A stretch of 29,054 bases of DNA from a virus (IMGVR_UViG_3300025137_000185:1-29054); one strand, 5' to 3'. Counted from the first letter of the stretch, positions 1 through 6,412 are shown. A program made the numbers and translations. The notes: generated by a model from the letters alone, not told the origin.

Positions 1-1
1 T

Positions 2-163
2 GCTCTAGAGAACAAAGTGAATGACTTACAAACTCAAATAAAAGAAAACAGAACATTCTTTACACAAAGACTGGATAGATTAGACAACAGACTGTGGATT
101 ATAATGGCAGGAACTATTACTACACTAGTTACAGTATTAGCAAGTATTGTTGGTGCAATGTAA
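2..163 (+). CDS. C-terminal part of small coiled-coil/membrane protein (partial)
   Basis: This reading frame is open from the window edge and ends at TAA (161-163), giving the last 53 residues of a protein whose start lies outside. The first half is polar and heptad-like (LENKVNDLQTQI, then RLDRLDNRL), followed at once by one hydrophobic segment of about 20 residues at the very C terminus. This layout, an amphipathic coiled coil followed by a tail anchor, is that of XhlA/haemolysin-like phage proteins, which sit next to holins and lysins. The resemblance is by architecture only. Any small tail-anchored phage membrane protein would look the same. Confidence 0.6.
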   Translation, partial: ALENKVNDLQTQIKENRTFFTQRLDRLDNRLWIIMAGTITTLVTVLASIVGAM

Positions 164-216
164 CCAACTTTACCAAGCATACCAACCACATAACAACACC
201 AAAAACATCAAACATA

Positions 217-224
217 GATAAATA
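217..224 (+). promoter_or_regulatory. GATAAATA late-promoter-like motif
   Basis: GATAAATA preceded by TA. It is one of six intergenic [GT]ATAAATA sites in the window and resembles the T4 late promoter core TATAAATA. No -35 element is evident. The next clear gene is 344 bases away beyond a terminator, so any transcript from here would be short and noncoding. Confidence 0.35.
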
Positions 225-246
225 TATATGTTAAAGAGGTATCAAA

Positions 247-269
247 AAAGTAATGTCTCACATTACTTT
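247..269. repeat. Perfect 9-bp inverted repeat
   Basis: AAAGTAATG at 247-255 and CATTACTTT at 261-269 are perfect complements around a 5-base loop (TCTCA). There is no long T run on either side, so it is not a standard terminator. It could be an operator or a small RNA hairpin, being 23 bases after the GATAAATA at 217-224. Confidence 0.45.
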
Positions 270-401
270 CTCCAGTGCTTCTTGCACGTTTTCCTCAGGA
301 TTGAGCTCCTTAAGAAAAACTTCTTTAACCGGATAATAATTTAATTGCCATTAAATTAAGACTCTTAAAGGTAATATATCTTAATCGATTATATTATATT
401 T

Positions 402-440
402 AAAAAACTCCCTTTGCTGACGTTAGGGGAGTTTTTTTTT
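402..440 (+). terminator. Intrinsic terminator, probably bidirectional
   Basis: The arm at 402-412 (AAAAAACTCCC) pairs with 427-437, with a loop of about 14 bases, and nine T residues run from 432 to 440. The A run on the left makes it potentially active on the minus strand too. It isolates the end of the upstream module from the genes starting at 568. Confidence 0.85.
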
Positions 441-473
441 GGTCCGTATTTCTCCCTTTATATTGCGATTATA

Positions 474-481
474 GATAAATA
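474..481 (+). promoter_or_regulatory. GATAAATA promoter-like motif upstream of the 568 gene
   Basis: GATAAATA directly after a terminator and 86 bases before the first gene of a rightward cluster. Its position is what is expected of a promoter that restarts transcription. It shares its core with the sites at 217, 2351, 6408, 9091 and 22693. Confidence 0.5.
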
Positions 482-567
482 ATAGTGTATTAGAAATAAT
501 ACAGAAACTGGAGCTCATAGTTATGTAATGGCAAATACATAACTTTATAATTATTTGAGGAAATAAA

Positions 568-942
568 ATGAAAAACAAACAACACCAACAATATGTAATA
601 GTAAATGTTAACCCATGGGATAAGTCGTCAGCGATACCCGGCAGTTTGGTTAGTATTGTAGAACTATTAGATATTAATAACAATTTTGAGCATTGCTTCA
701 CATACATAAGTGAAAGCAATTGGAACTATGACCAATGGGATAAGATATATCAAGAAGATTATCATAAAGATGCATTAGTTATAGATGGCATGTTTGCTAA
801 ATCAAAAGGCAAAAAGTCCACTAAATTATTTGATAATTCAAAACTTGTTAATGCAGATGCTAAGTTTACTATAACTGAACGTTGTGATAGACATGAAACA
901 TTGTATCAAATTGCAAAGAATCAAGGACTATTAACCGAATAA
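568..942 (+). CDS. Hypothetical phage protein, 124 aa
   Basis: The start is supported by TTGAGG and an A-rich spacer just upstream. The product is soluble and of mixed charge, with no signal peptide or membrane segment. It has a PWDKSS stretch near residue 17 and several aromatic residues in the middle (NWNYDQW near 51). The C-terminal part (AKFTITERCDRHETLYQIAKNQGLL) looks like a compact fold ending in a helix. I do not recognise a family. It is the first gene after the GATAAATA at 474 and is followed 18 bases later by another small gene, so the two are probably co-transcribed. Confidence 0.75.
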   Translation: MKNKQHQQYVIVNVNPWDKSSAIPGSLVSIVELLDINNNFEHCFTYISESNWNYDQWDKIYQEDYHKDALVIDGMFAKSKGKKSTKLFDNSKLVNADAKFTITERCDRHETLYQIAKNQGLLTE

Positions 943-960
943 GAGATAACTATTAACGCA

Positions 961-1302
961 ATGTCAGACATATTAACACAAATAATCCGTAACCAAAGAC
1001 ATGAAAAGGCTGTTAAGCAGTTCCTTAATAACGTCAATGTAGACGAAGCATATATGAACTATGCAAACTTTAAACTGTTTGCTGATGCCAAAAGAACAAT
1101 CAAATTCAATACTGTTAGTAACAATGATACTAGAGTATTAAACAAGTTTTGCAAACGCTGGATACAATTAAAAGGCAATATAAGCCTTAAAGACATAAGA
1201 CGTATACAAAACAAAGTAGTGCATTATGCACACAAAGAACAGAACTTAGCATTGAGAAATGCTAGATTAGAACGGAAGAAGAACAACTTAAAATTGAACT
1301 AG
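961..1302 (+). CDS. Hypothetical basic protein, 113 aa
   Basis: A lysine/arginine-rich, mostly helical protein. The C-terminal third (about residues 78-113) is very basic, with many K and R and a run of charged helices (AHKEQN, RLERKK), which would suit nucleic-acid binding. There is no zinc-finger or HTH motif that I can name. The Shine-Dalgarno is weak (only AGAG near 943). The gene lies 18 bases after the 124-aa gene and directly before the long structured noncoding stretch. Function unknown. Confidence 0.65.
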   Translation: MSDILTQIIRNQRHEKAVKQFLNNVNVDEAYMNYANFKLFADAKRTIKFNTVSNNDTRVLNKFCKRWIQLKGNISLKDIRRIQNKVVHYAHKEQNLALRNARLERKKNNLKLN

Positions 1303-1610
1303 GCATAAAAGCCGATAAATGACAGCCTAAGTAATCAAGATGTAAACAACTTAGGACTCTATGACCATACAACATCCTTTATAATGTTGTGTGTGAGAGT
1401 GTGTGCGGTCAACCAGTGTGTATGCTGGTGGGAGATGATAGTCAACACCTTCCCTGAAATGATGTATAAAGACAGGACAAAGTCCACCGCCCAATTCTAG
1501 CCCTTCGGGGCCAACGAGGTGCAGTAGTAATACTGTTATGAACATACACAAAACCTTTTGAATTGTGCAACTTATTTTTTTTGTTAAAAAATACAGTTTG
1601 CACTCTTCTG
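1303..1610 (+). ncRNA. Candidate structured noncoding RNA
   Basis: No gene fits these 308 bases, but many complementary arms do. These are: 1326-1332/1349-1355; an outer stem 1362-1366/1407-1411 enclosing 1367-1375/1384-1392 (two A/T and G/T end pairs); 1412-1416/1425-1429; an outer stem 1446-1450/1517-1521 enclosing GGAC-AAA-GTCC (1475-1485) and GCCC-TTCG-GGGC (1500-1511, a C(UUCG)G tetraloop); CAGTA-GTAA-TACTG (1522-1535, a GNRA tetraloop); and a long hairpin 1565-1570/1598-1603 with an A/T-rich inner stem. UUCG and GNRA loops together suggest selection on RNA structure. GATAAATG at 1314-1321, one base off the promoter-like motif, lies just before the first stem. The strand is inferred from neighbours. 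No known RNA family was recognised. Confidence 0.5.
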
Positions 1611-1795
1611 ATTAAAAATCATTCAGACCAACCCATTCTTTTTCTTGAGGTGTGCAATACACATCAGTTGTATCTGAACTAATTAAGAAAAGTAATAATA
1701 AATTGTTATTAGATATCTATAACGAGTGTTAACGAGTTATAGGAGATAATACAATTTTAACTGAACGTAGTTCGGTTAAATAACTAGGAGATAAG
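1611..1795 (+). promoter_or_regulatory. Structured leader before the 54-aa gene
   Basis: This noncoding stretch continues the structured region. CTATAAC/GTTATAG (1717-1723/1736-1742) is a perfect 7-bp stem that includes two tandem AACGAGT copies. An 11-bp stem with one G-T pair at 1756-1780 (arms 1756-1766 and 1770-1780, loop GTA) ends five bases before the ribosome binding site. The ten bases TAGGAGATAA occur twice, at 1740-1749 and 1785-1794; only the second is followed by a start codon. Smaller hairpins lie at 1651-1663 and 1664-1677. The layout suits post-transcriptional control of the next gene. Confidence 0.45.
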
Positions 1796-1960
1796 ATGAA
1801 GTTTAAACAATCTAAACCAGCAATACATAAGAATAGCCATGACTATATGATGTGGGATTTGAGAAGAGAATTTGAGAAGTTATTATTAGTTCAAGCAGTA
1901 GTAGATAGTTACACCACACCTTGCATGTTGACCAAACAACGCATATACAGTTCAAACTAG
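1796..1960 (+). CDS. Small hypothetical protein, 54 aa
   Basis: The start ATG at 1796 has an excellent ribosome binding site (TAGGAGATAAG) and the frame ends with TAG at 1958-1960. The product begins MKFKQSKPAIHKNSHDY, has an amphipathic helix (LRREFEKLLLVQAVV) in the middle and ends in a polar tail. No signal or membrane segment is present and no family is recognised. The two hairpins and the duplicated Shine-Dalgarno immediately upstream make it a likely target of translational control. Confidence 0.6.
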   Translation: MKFKQSKPAIHKNSHDYMMWDLRREFEKLLLVQAVVDSYTTPCMLTKQRIYSSN

Positions 1961-1986
1961 CATAATTAACACTATGTTTAATAAGT

Positions 1987-2355
1987 ATGTGTATGGATAC
2001 TTTACACATAGACACTGACTCCGTAGAACACAAACTAGAATATGCACTCAGTATATTTAAAGGCAGTCAAACAACCAACTTAGGTAAGATTCCTAACAAC
2101 ATGAATGTGTGGCACAAGTATACACCTAAAAGATCCTTACCATATCACTTACATCCGGAAGTAAATAGAATAGCATACCGATATGCTAAAACAAACTCAA
2201 TTACTAATCAAGATATGGCATTCATCAATACCATATATAACAACAGTAATGAATGGTTATCAGCAAGAGCCTATATATTAGCACAATGGGTTAAATTCCC
2301 CACAGATAAGCCTAAAACACACAATTTAATTACCGGAAATACCTTTAAAAGATAA
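1987..2355 (+). CDS. Hypothetical phage protein, 122 aa
   Basis: The frame is open from ATG 1987, and ATG 1993 is equally possible because neither has a clear ribosome binding site. The protein is soluble. It has an N-terminal helix, a central aromatic and histidine-rich part (NVWHKYTP, YHLHPEVNRIAYRYA) and a C-terminal helix (NEWLSARAYILAQWVKF). No family is recognised. Its stop codon TAA (2353-2355) lies inside the GATAAATA motif at 2351-2358, so the gene end and the next promoter-like site share bases. Confidence 0.7.
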   Translation: MCMDTLHIDTDSVEHKLEYALSIFKGSQTTNLGKIPNNMNVWHKYTPKRSLPYHLHPEVNRIAYRYAKTNSITNQDMAFINTIYNNSNEWLSARAYILAQWVKFPTDKPKTHNLITGNTFKR

Positions 2356-2358
2356 ATA
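2351..2358 (+). promoter_or_regulatory. GATAAATA promoter-like motif before the packaging genes
   Basis: GATAAATA overlaps the stop of the preceding gene and lies 53 bases before the small terminase start at 2411. It is the same motif that precedes the portal gene at 9091 and the fibre genes at 22693. Confidence 0.55.
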
Positions 2359-2410
2359 ACATTGCAATTACAAGCATAAGGCTTGGCTTACACTAACAAG
2401 TGGATACAAC

Positions 2411-2797
2411 ATGAAGAACAAACCCAATTATCAAGTAAAACAAATCAAATACGGCGAAAAAACCGTAACTGGTAGAGTTGTGGGTAGAAATAAGACTGTT
2501 ATTCCAGAAGATGAGTTTTACAAGTTAGCATGTTTGCATTGCAGTTGGAAAGATCTCAGCGACTTCTTTGGAGTTCCAGCAGGAACATTACGAGACAACT
2601 TCGCGGATCTATACATAAAAGGACAGCAAACGACGAAACAGAAGTTACGTCAAAAGATGTTAGAGACTGCAATGAATGGCGATAGAGTAATGATGATATG
2701 GCTCTCTAAACAATGGTTATCAATGTCAGACAATGGCATACAAGACGGTAGCGAGGAAGATACTATGCTACCATGGACAGAGAAAAATGAAGAATAA
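2411..2797 (+). CDS. terS: Terminase small subunit-like DNA-binding protein
   Basis: The small subunit recognises phage DNA and forms a ring that hands it to the large subunit. Residues about 34-66 form a helix-turn-helix (FYKLACLHCSWKDLSDFFGV, then AGTLRD), and residues about 74-108 form a helical oligomerisation-type segment (LETAMNGDRVMMIWLSKQWL). The pairing of an 'ADFFGVS'-type HTH with an 'xMIWLGKQxL'-type segment is typical of phage small terminases. The 128-residue length fits. An acidic C-terminal tail follows. It lies upstream of the large subunit but is separated from it by inserted endonuclease genes, which is common around terminases. The assignment rests on these motifs and on position. 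Confidence 0.75.
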   Translation: MKNKPNYQVKQIKYGEKTVTGRVVGRNKTVIPEDEFYKLACLHCSWKDLSDFFGVPAGTLRDNFADLYIKGQQTTKQKLRQKMLETAMNGDRVMMIWLSKQWLSMSDNGIQDGSEEDTMLPWTEKNEE

Positions 2798-2829
2798 TTT
2801 TGTGAGGTAAGACCTGGCTGGTGTTCGAC

Positions 2830-2854
2830 GCACAACGTAATAGGAAACGTGTGC
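2830..2854 (+). other. Hairpin with a single bulged A between terS and the next gene
   Basis: GCACA (2830-2834) pairs with TGTGC (2850-2854) and CGT (2836-2838) with ACG (2847-2849), leaving A2835 bulged and the loop AATAGGAA. It sits in the 112-base gap after the small terminase. No T run follows directly; TTTTTT occurs 26 bases later without a matching stem. It might be an RNA protein-binding hairpin or a processing site. Confidence 0.35.
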
Positions 2855-2909
2855 AGATGTCAGCATTTCAGTCAGGCACTTTTTTCACAAAACAATATAG
2901 GATAAAGAT

Positions 2910-3131
2910 ATGAAGATAAGCAAACCCCAAATAAAAGACATTACCGAGTTTCAAACAAACAGAATATGTGGACCATTAAATGTGTTTAGTTTAACAACTA
3001 TCAGCATGGTATGGGGACACATGTTAGGCTTATTGAGTTTATGGTTCTTACCATTAACTTTTTGCCTACTACTTGTTGCATATGGTTCGGAAATACAAAA
3101 ACAAAAACCCGAAAAACAACTTACACTATAA
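2910..3131 (+). CDS. Small membrane protein, 73 aa
   Basis: The start is supported by AGGATAAAG seven bases upstream. Residues about 27-57 are strongly hydrophobic (VFSLTTISMVWGHMLGL, then WFLPLTFCLLLVAY) and would form one long or two short membrane segments. A polar lysine-rich tail follows. No family is recognised; a holin-like or superinfection-exclusion role is possible but unsupported. The stop overlaps the start of the HNH gene by one base (TAATG), so the two are translationally coupled. Confidence 0.65.
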   Translation: MKISKPQIKDITEFQTNRICGPLNVFSLTTISMVWGHMLGLLSLWFLPLTFCLLLVAYGSEIQKQKPEKQLTL

Positions 3132-3718
3132 TGGCTAAAGGCATTAAAAAGTCTGGCCCTCCTGGTGAATACCACCACGTCCACAATATAGAGCAACACT
3201 ATATAGATAAGTTTCATGAACGTTGTGAAGAACAACCAAACGGATGTATATTCTTAATGGGCAACGTTCAAAACAATGGCTACAAGAACTGGTGGTATAA
3301 GTATGATGATGTGGATGGCAGACGTATACGTTACATCACAGCACACAGATTCGGTGCATTAATAAGTGGCAAATTTCCGGAAGCCGAAGTTAATGACTTA
3401 TGTGTGTTGCATGACTGTGACCAAAACTATGACAACAATGATATAACATATAGACAATGTGTTAATCCAGACCACCTCTTCTTAGGAACAGTTAGAGATA
3501 ACATAATGGACTGTATGAAGAAAGGCAGATATGTTAAGTTGCCTAGAAAAATAGGTGCTGACAACTACAATGCCAAACTAACTGAAAAGCAAGTGTTGTG
3601 GGTAATTGAACAACACTACACCATAACACAACAAAAGTTAGGTGAAATACTTAACGTGAATACCTCTACCATAGAAGCAATACACCGTAACAAAACATGG
3701 CGGCACTTACCCAGATGA
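3131..3718 (+). CDS. HNH homing-type endonuclease with C-terminal HTH
   Basis: A free-standing endonuclease of 195 residues that probably nicks or cuts DNA to spread its own gene. The HNH core is clear: AHRFG (about 71-75), CVLHDCDQN (91-99) and CVNPDHLFLGT (110-120) followed by RDNIMDCM. The C terminus (about 146-192: AKLTEKQVLWVIEQH, then KLGEILNVNTSTIEAIHRN) is a helix-turn-helix of the kind found in phage homing endonucleases. The ATG at 3131 is chosen because it overlaps the previous stop; an upstream in-frame ATG at 3011 would add 40 residues that only shadow the membrane gene. It lies between the small and large terminase genes, a known hot spot for HNH genes. Confidence 0.88.
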   Translation: MAKGIKKSGPPGEYHHVHNIEQHYIDKFHERCEEQPNGCIFLMGNVQNNGYKNWWYKYDDVDGRRIRYITAHRFGALISGKFPEAEVNDLCVLHDCDQNYDNNDITYRQCVNPDHLFLGTVRDNIMDCMKKGRYVKLPRKIGADNYNAKLTEKQVLWVIEQHYTITQQKLGEILNVNTSTIEAIHRNKTWRHLPR

Positions 3719-3942
3719 AGATGACTGGATTCAAAAGCAACGACCCAAAAGACTATGAAGCAATAGAACGTGCAATAGATGAATATTTGGAAGAAGCATT
3801 AGATCCAGAAACGTATGCTGTGAGAAAGATGTTTGAAAAGATTAAAAAGCCCACATACACTTGGGACGATGATGATGTTATTATACCACCAGGCGGAGGA
3901 ATGAGACCGCATCCATGGGATAATGACCCTTGGGACAAATGA
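3697..3942 (+). CDS. Small acidic hypothetical protein, 81 aa
   Basis: The start ATG at 3697 lies inside the last codons of the preceding HNH gene (22-base overlap), without an evident Shine-Dalgarno, so expression would depend on coupling. The product is acidic. It has a helical part (DYEAIERAIDEYLEEALDPE), then an Asp-rich and Gly/Pro-rich C terminus (TWDDDD, PPGGGM, PWDNDPWDK). No family is recognised. Its position before the second HNH gene and the large terminase suggests an original phage gene left between two endonuclease insertions. Confidence 0.6.
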   Translation: MAALTQMKMTGFKSNDPKDYEAIERAIDEYLEEALDPETYAVRKMFEKIKKPTYTWDDDDVIIPPGGGMRPHPWDNDPWDK

Positions 3943-3949
3943 GATAAGC

Positions 3950-4453
3950 ATGCCGTATAAAAGAAAAATTAAACCAATCACACAAAAAGACTTAGATAGA
4001 TTTTGGAGTAAAGTAGACATCAGGGAACCGAATGAATGCTGGAACTGGCAACTATCACCTACTAGACATGGATATGGCTTATTTGCCGCAGGAGGCACAC
4101 TACATAGATGCACACGTTTTGCATGGACACATGGGGATGGTCTATATGCAACTCCAATACAAGGTAAGTTAAGAATTACCACATCATGCGGTAATAAAAT
4201 GTGTTGCAATCCTAAACATATGAAGTTAAACAGTCAACAAGAAGTATTTGATAGAATACGTGAAGCAGGCACAATGACAGTTGGTAGCAAACATCGTATG
4301 AGCAAACTCACAGAAGCAGATGTAATCAATATAAGAGCACGTTATATAAGAAGAAGTGATACTGACGGATTAAAAGGTATTGCAGAGGATTATTCAGTAA
4401 CACCAGGCTGTGTCAGAGACATTATTATACGCAAAACATGGAGACATGTTTGA
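3950..4453 (+). CDS. Second HNH homing-type endonuclease
   Basis: A 167-residue relative of the HNH family. Residues about 17-45 carry the FWSKVD, ECWNWQ and RHGYG pattern typical of phage HNH proteins. RFAW (56-59) is followed by TSCGNKMCCNPKHMKL (78-93), the Cys-rich second half of the motif, and the C terminus (about 118-165: SKLTEADVINIRARY, then GIAEDYSVTPGCVRDII) is a DNA-binding helix-turn-helix. The usual His before the first Cys (as in 'CHxCDN') is replaced by Thr-Ser, so catalysis is uncertain. ATG 3950 is chosen over 3923 because it starts at MPYKRK and avoids overlap with the preceding frame. The gene overlaps the large terminase start by 16 bases. Confidence 0.82.
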   Translation: MPYKRKIKPITQKDLDRFWSKVDIREPNECWNWQLSPTRHGYGLFAAGGTLHRCTRFAWTHGDGLYATPIQGKLRITTSCGNKMCCNPKHMKLNSQQEVFDRIREAGTMTVGSKHRMSKLTEADVINIRARYIRRSDTDGLKGIAEDYSVTPGCVRDIIIRKTWRHV

Positions 4454-5676
4454 AACTTTCAAAGCCACAACAAGTAATCAGTAATGATGCTACTAGATTC
4501 AGAATAGTAGTTGCTGGCAGACGTTTTGGTAAAAGTATGTTAGCCATTAATGAGTTAGCAAAGTTTAGTGTTAAGCCCAAACAGAGAGTGTTAGCACTAT
4601 ATTCAACGTATAGACAAGCCAAAACAGTTATACTAGATGAACTATTAGATAGACTGTATGCCAAAAACTGGATCAAAGACGTAAACAAATCAGAACTTAC
4701 TATAACTTTAAAGAATGATAGCAAGATATTCATTAGAAGTGCTGACAACAGAGAAGCATTGCGTGGATCAAGATATGACTTTATAGTAATGGATGAGTGT
4801 GCTGACTTACACCCAGATGTTTGGAGCACAATATGTAGACCTATGTTAGCAGATAGTAATGGACATGCTATGTTTATTGGAACACCAAAAGGAAAAGGCA
4901 ATTGGTTTTATGACCTATATGTGAGAGCAGGTGCTGAACAAGAATGGAACAGTCACGTTTACCGAACAATAGATGGCGGTTGGATTACAGAACAAGAGAT
5001 TGAAAGTGCCAAAAGAGATTTAGATTCACGTGAATTTGCCCAAGAGTTTCTAGCAGAGTTTCAAGACTATAGTGGTATCATATACCATGCATTTACTGAA
5101 GACAACATAGTAGCCGACACATTCCCAGTAGAACAGTTACGCACATTGCATATTGGAATGGACTTTAACAACAGCCCAATGAGTGCTGTTATAGGATACA
5201 TGCCAAAGCCAGACCAATTACAAATTATAGACTTTATTGAAATATACCAATCCAATACATATGAAGTAATACAAGAGATTAAAACACGTTACCCAAATAG
5301 AAACTATATATGTTATCCAGATGCAAGTGGTAGTCACAAGTCAACTAACTCAAACCAATCAGACCACATTATACTTGCTAACAATGGCTTTAAGTTGGTT
5401 GTGGGCAAAACAAATCCGCCAGTATTAGATAGAATAAATGCAGTAAATGGATTGTTATGTAATGCAAAAGGTGAACGCAAGTTATTAATAGATCCTAAAT
5501 GTTCTAAGATAAGAGAGATGTTAATCAAAATGAGTTACAAAGAAGGAACTAGAATACCAGACAAGGACAATGTGTTAGACCACGCCGCTGATGCATTAGG
5601 ATACTTAGTGTATCAAAACTTTGGTATAACACGTCAACGAGATAAAGGCTATGCTCACAGTAGAAGGAGACTATAA
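4438..5676 (+). CDS. terL: Terminase large subunit (ATPase and nuclease)
   Basis: The DNA-packaging motor, which pumps phage DNA into the prohead and cuts it. All motifs are present in its 412 residues: Walker A GRRFGKS (27-33), Walker B FIVMDE (115-120), the coupling motif GTPKGKG (148-154), and the RNase H-like nuclease acidic residues in GMDFNN (D242), YPDASG (D295) and LDHAADALGY (D381, D385). The length is normal for the family. The start at 4438 lies within the last codons of the HNH gene and has no independent ribosome binding site, so it is probably coupled to it. The stop overlaps the next start (TAATG). Flanking genes fit a packaging module. Confidence 0.96.
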   Translation: METCLKLSKPQQVISNDATRFRIVVAGRRFGKSMLAINELAKFSVKPKQRVLALYSTYRQAKTVILDELLDRLYAKNWIKDVNKSELTITLKNDSKIFIRSADNREALRGSRYDFIVMDECADLHPDVWSTICRPMLADSNGHAMFIGTPKGKGNWFYDLYVRAGAEQEWNSHVYRTIDGGWITEQEIESAKRDLDSREFAQEFLAEFQDYSGIIYHAFTEDNIVADTFPVEQLRTLHIGMDFNNSPMSAVIGYMPKPDQLQIIDFIEIYQSNTYEVIQEIKTRYPNRNYICYPDASGSHKSTNSNQSDHIILANNGFKLVVGKTNPPVLDRINAVNGLLCNAKGERKLLIDPKCSKIREMLIKMSYKEGTRIPDKDNVLDHAADALGYLVYQNFGITRQRDKGYAHSRRRL

Positions 5677-5921
5677 TGAAAAAGATTGATAAAGACATTC
5701 AAAAACAAGCAAAAGCAATAGTAGACAAAAACCCTAGACTTAGGGCACTAAAAAGCCACAGTGAAGGAGAGAAGTATTCTGAGATTAACAGTGGTGTAAA
5801 TGACCAAGCATATAAGGATGGATACGACAAAATAAACTGGGGCAAAAGAGATGAGAAGATTAAGCCAAAGTTCCGCGTTAAAGTAAATGGTGTATACCAG
5901 GACGAACAGGATGACCAATAA
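5676..5921 (+). CDS. Small charged hypothetical protein, 81 aa
   Basis: It starts one base inside the terL stop (TAATG) with AGAAGGAGA upstream as ribosome binding site. The product is very polar and rich in Lys, Asp and Gln, with a helical N terminus (KDIQKQAKAIVDKNPRLRAL) and no hydrophobic core that would suggest a membrane protein. No family is recognised. Coupling to terL suggests late expression with the packaging genes. Confidence 0.7.
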   Translation: MKKIDKDIQKQAKAIVDKNPRLRALKSHSEGEKYSEINSGVNDQAYKDGYDKINWGKRDEKIKPKFRVKVNGVYQDEQDDQ

Positions 5922-6072
5922 ACAATGGCATGGAGGAAAGGGCTCAGCACCACGCAAAGGAGCAAACAATAAACAATATGAAGATAACTGGGAAAAGATA
6001 TTTGGCAAGAAAAAGACCAAACCACTCACAAAGCCCAGTCAATCTGATGAAGAAGAAATAGACAAATCATGA
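5911..6072 (+). CDS. Small conserved phage protein with HGGKGS motif, 53 aa
   Basis: ATG 5911 is preferred; it overlaps the previous gene by 11 bases. The protein begins MTNKQWHGGKGSAPRKG and continues QYEDNWEKIFGKKK. The pattern HGGKGS near the N terminus and N(W/Y)xxIFGK in the middle is, to my knowledge, a recurring small protein of unknown function in marine T4-like and T7-like phages, often near structural or replication genes. Its function is not known. The C-terminal tail is acidic (SDEEEIDKS). Confidence 0.7.
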   Translation: MTNKQWHGGKGSAPRKGANNKQYEDNWEKIFGKKKTKPLTKPSQSDEEEIDKS

Positions 6073-6248
6073 TAACAAAAACATACACATTTTATTGGTA
6101 TGATATGAGTAGCATATACCGAAAAAAAGACAGAATTAAAAACGTAAACAAAACATGGACAATGAAAACTGCCAAAGAATTAGACGGATATGCACGTTAT
6201 GAAGCAGGCAGAATAGGCGCATTCAAATATGAGGAATACTTAAGATGA
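6069..6248 (+). CDS. Small hypothetical protein, 59 aa
   Basis: The start ATG at 6069 overlaps the previous stop (ATGA). The product begins MITKTYTFYWYD, is aromatic-rich at the N terminus and basic in the middle (YRKKDRIKNVNK), and ends YEAGRIGAFKYEEYLR. No membrane segment or known motif is present. It belongs to a chain of four short coupled genes after terL. Confidence 0.55.
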   Translation: MITKTYTFYWYDMSSIYRKKDRIKNVNKTWTMKTAKELDGYARYEAGRIGAFKYEEYLR

Positions 6249-6412
6249 GAACAAAACACAGAGCAACAACTAGATACCGTTATGGCAAATACAGAGGCAA
6301 GCACATACCTCATGAAGAAATACAAAGACGTATTGCACAAAGTTACGGATTCAAATTCACATTACCAGAAGCACCAGAACAACAAGAACAAATAGAAACC
6401 ATAACAGTATAA
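6245..6412 (+). CDS. Small basic hypothetical protein, 55 aa
   Basis: The start ATG at 6245 overlaps the previous stop by four bases (ATGA). The N-terminal half is strongly basic (MRTKHRATTRYRYGKYRGKH), then a helix (EEIQRRIAQSYG) and a Gln/Glu-rich end. It might bind nucleic acid, but no family is recognised. The stop TAA lies inside the TATAAATA motif at 6408-6415, so the end of the gene doubles as a promoter-like site. Confidence 0.55.
   Translation: MRTKHRATTRYRYGKYRGKHIPHEEIQRRIAQSYGFKFTLPEAPEQQEQIETITV

Larger units (their letters stand above)
164..567. other. Noncoding stretch with two promoter-like motifs, a dyad and a terminator
   Basis: No convincing gene is visible in these 404 bases. 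They hold GATAAATA at 217-224 and 474-481, a perfect 9-bp inverted repeat at 247-269 and a strong intrinsic terminator at 402-440. A 38-codon ORF at 228-344 on the plus strand lacks a ribosome binding site and has Cys/Phe-rich composition, so it is not called. The minus strand has a protein-like stretch at 258-350 without a start codon, discussed in the findings. The last 86 bases lead into the first small gene. Confidence 0.6.

Noticed and set aside
228-344. 38-codon plus-strand ORF starting just after GATAAATA
   Set aside because: No ribosome binding site, Phe/Cys/Leu-rich unnatural composition, and the start is only four bases from the promoter-like motif.
1351-1551. 66-codon minus-strand ORF
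   Set aside because: It is the antisense of the structured noncoding region, has no ribosome binding site, and its GPEGLEL-type content comes from the G+C-rich UUCG hairpin.
2812-2840. tRNA-like GGTGTTCGACGC segment
   Set aside because: It resembles a T-arm only superficially: the stem has three good pairs, and no acceptor, D-arm or anticodon arm fits around it.
3011-3130. Upstream in-frame extension of the first HNH gene
   Set aside because: It overlaps the 73-aa membrane gene and adds residues unrelated to HNH proteins; the ATG at 3131 is coupled to the previous stop.
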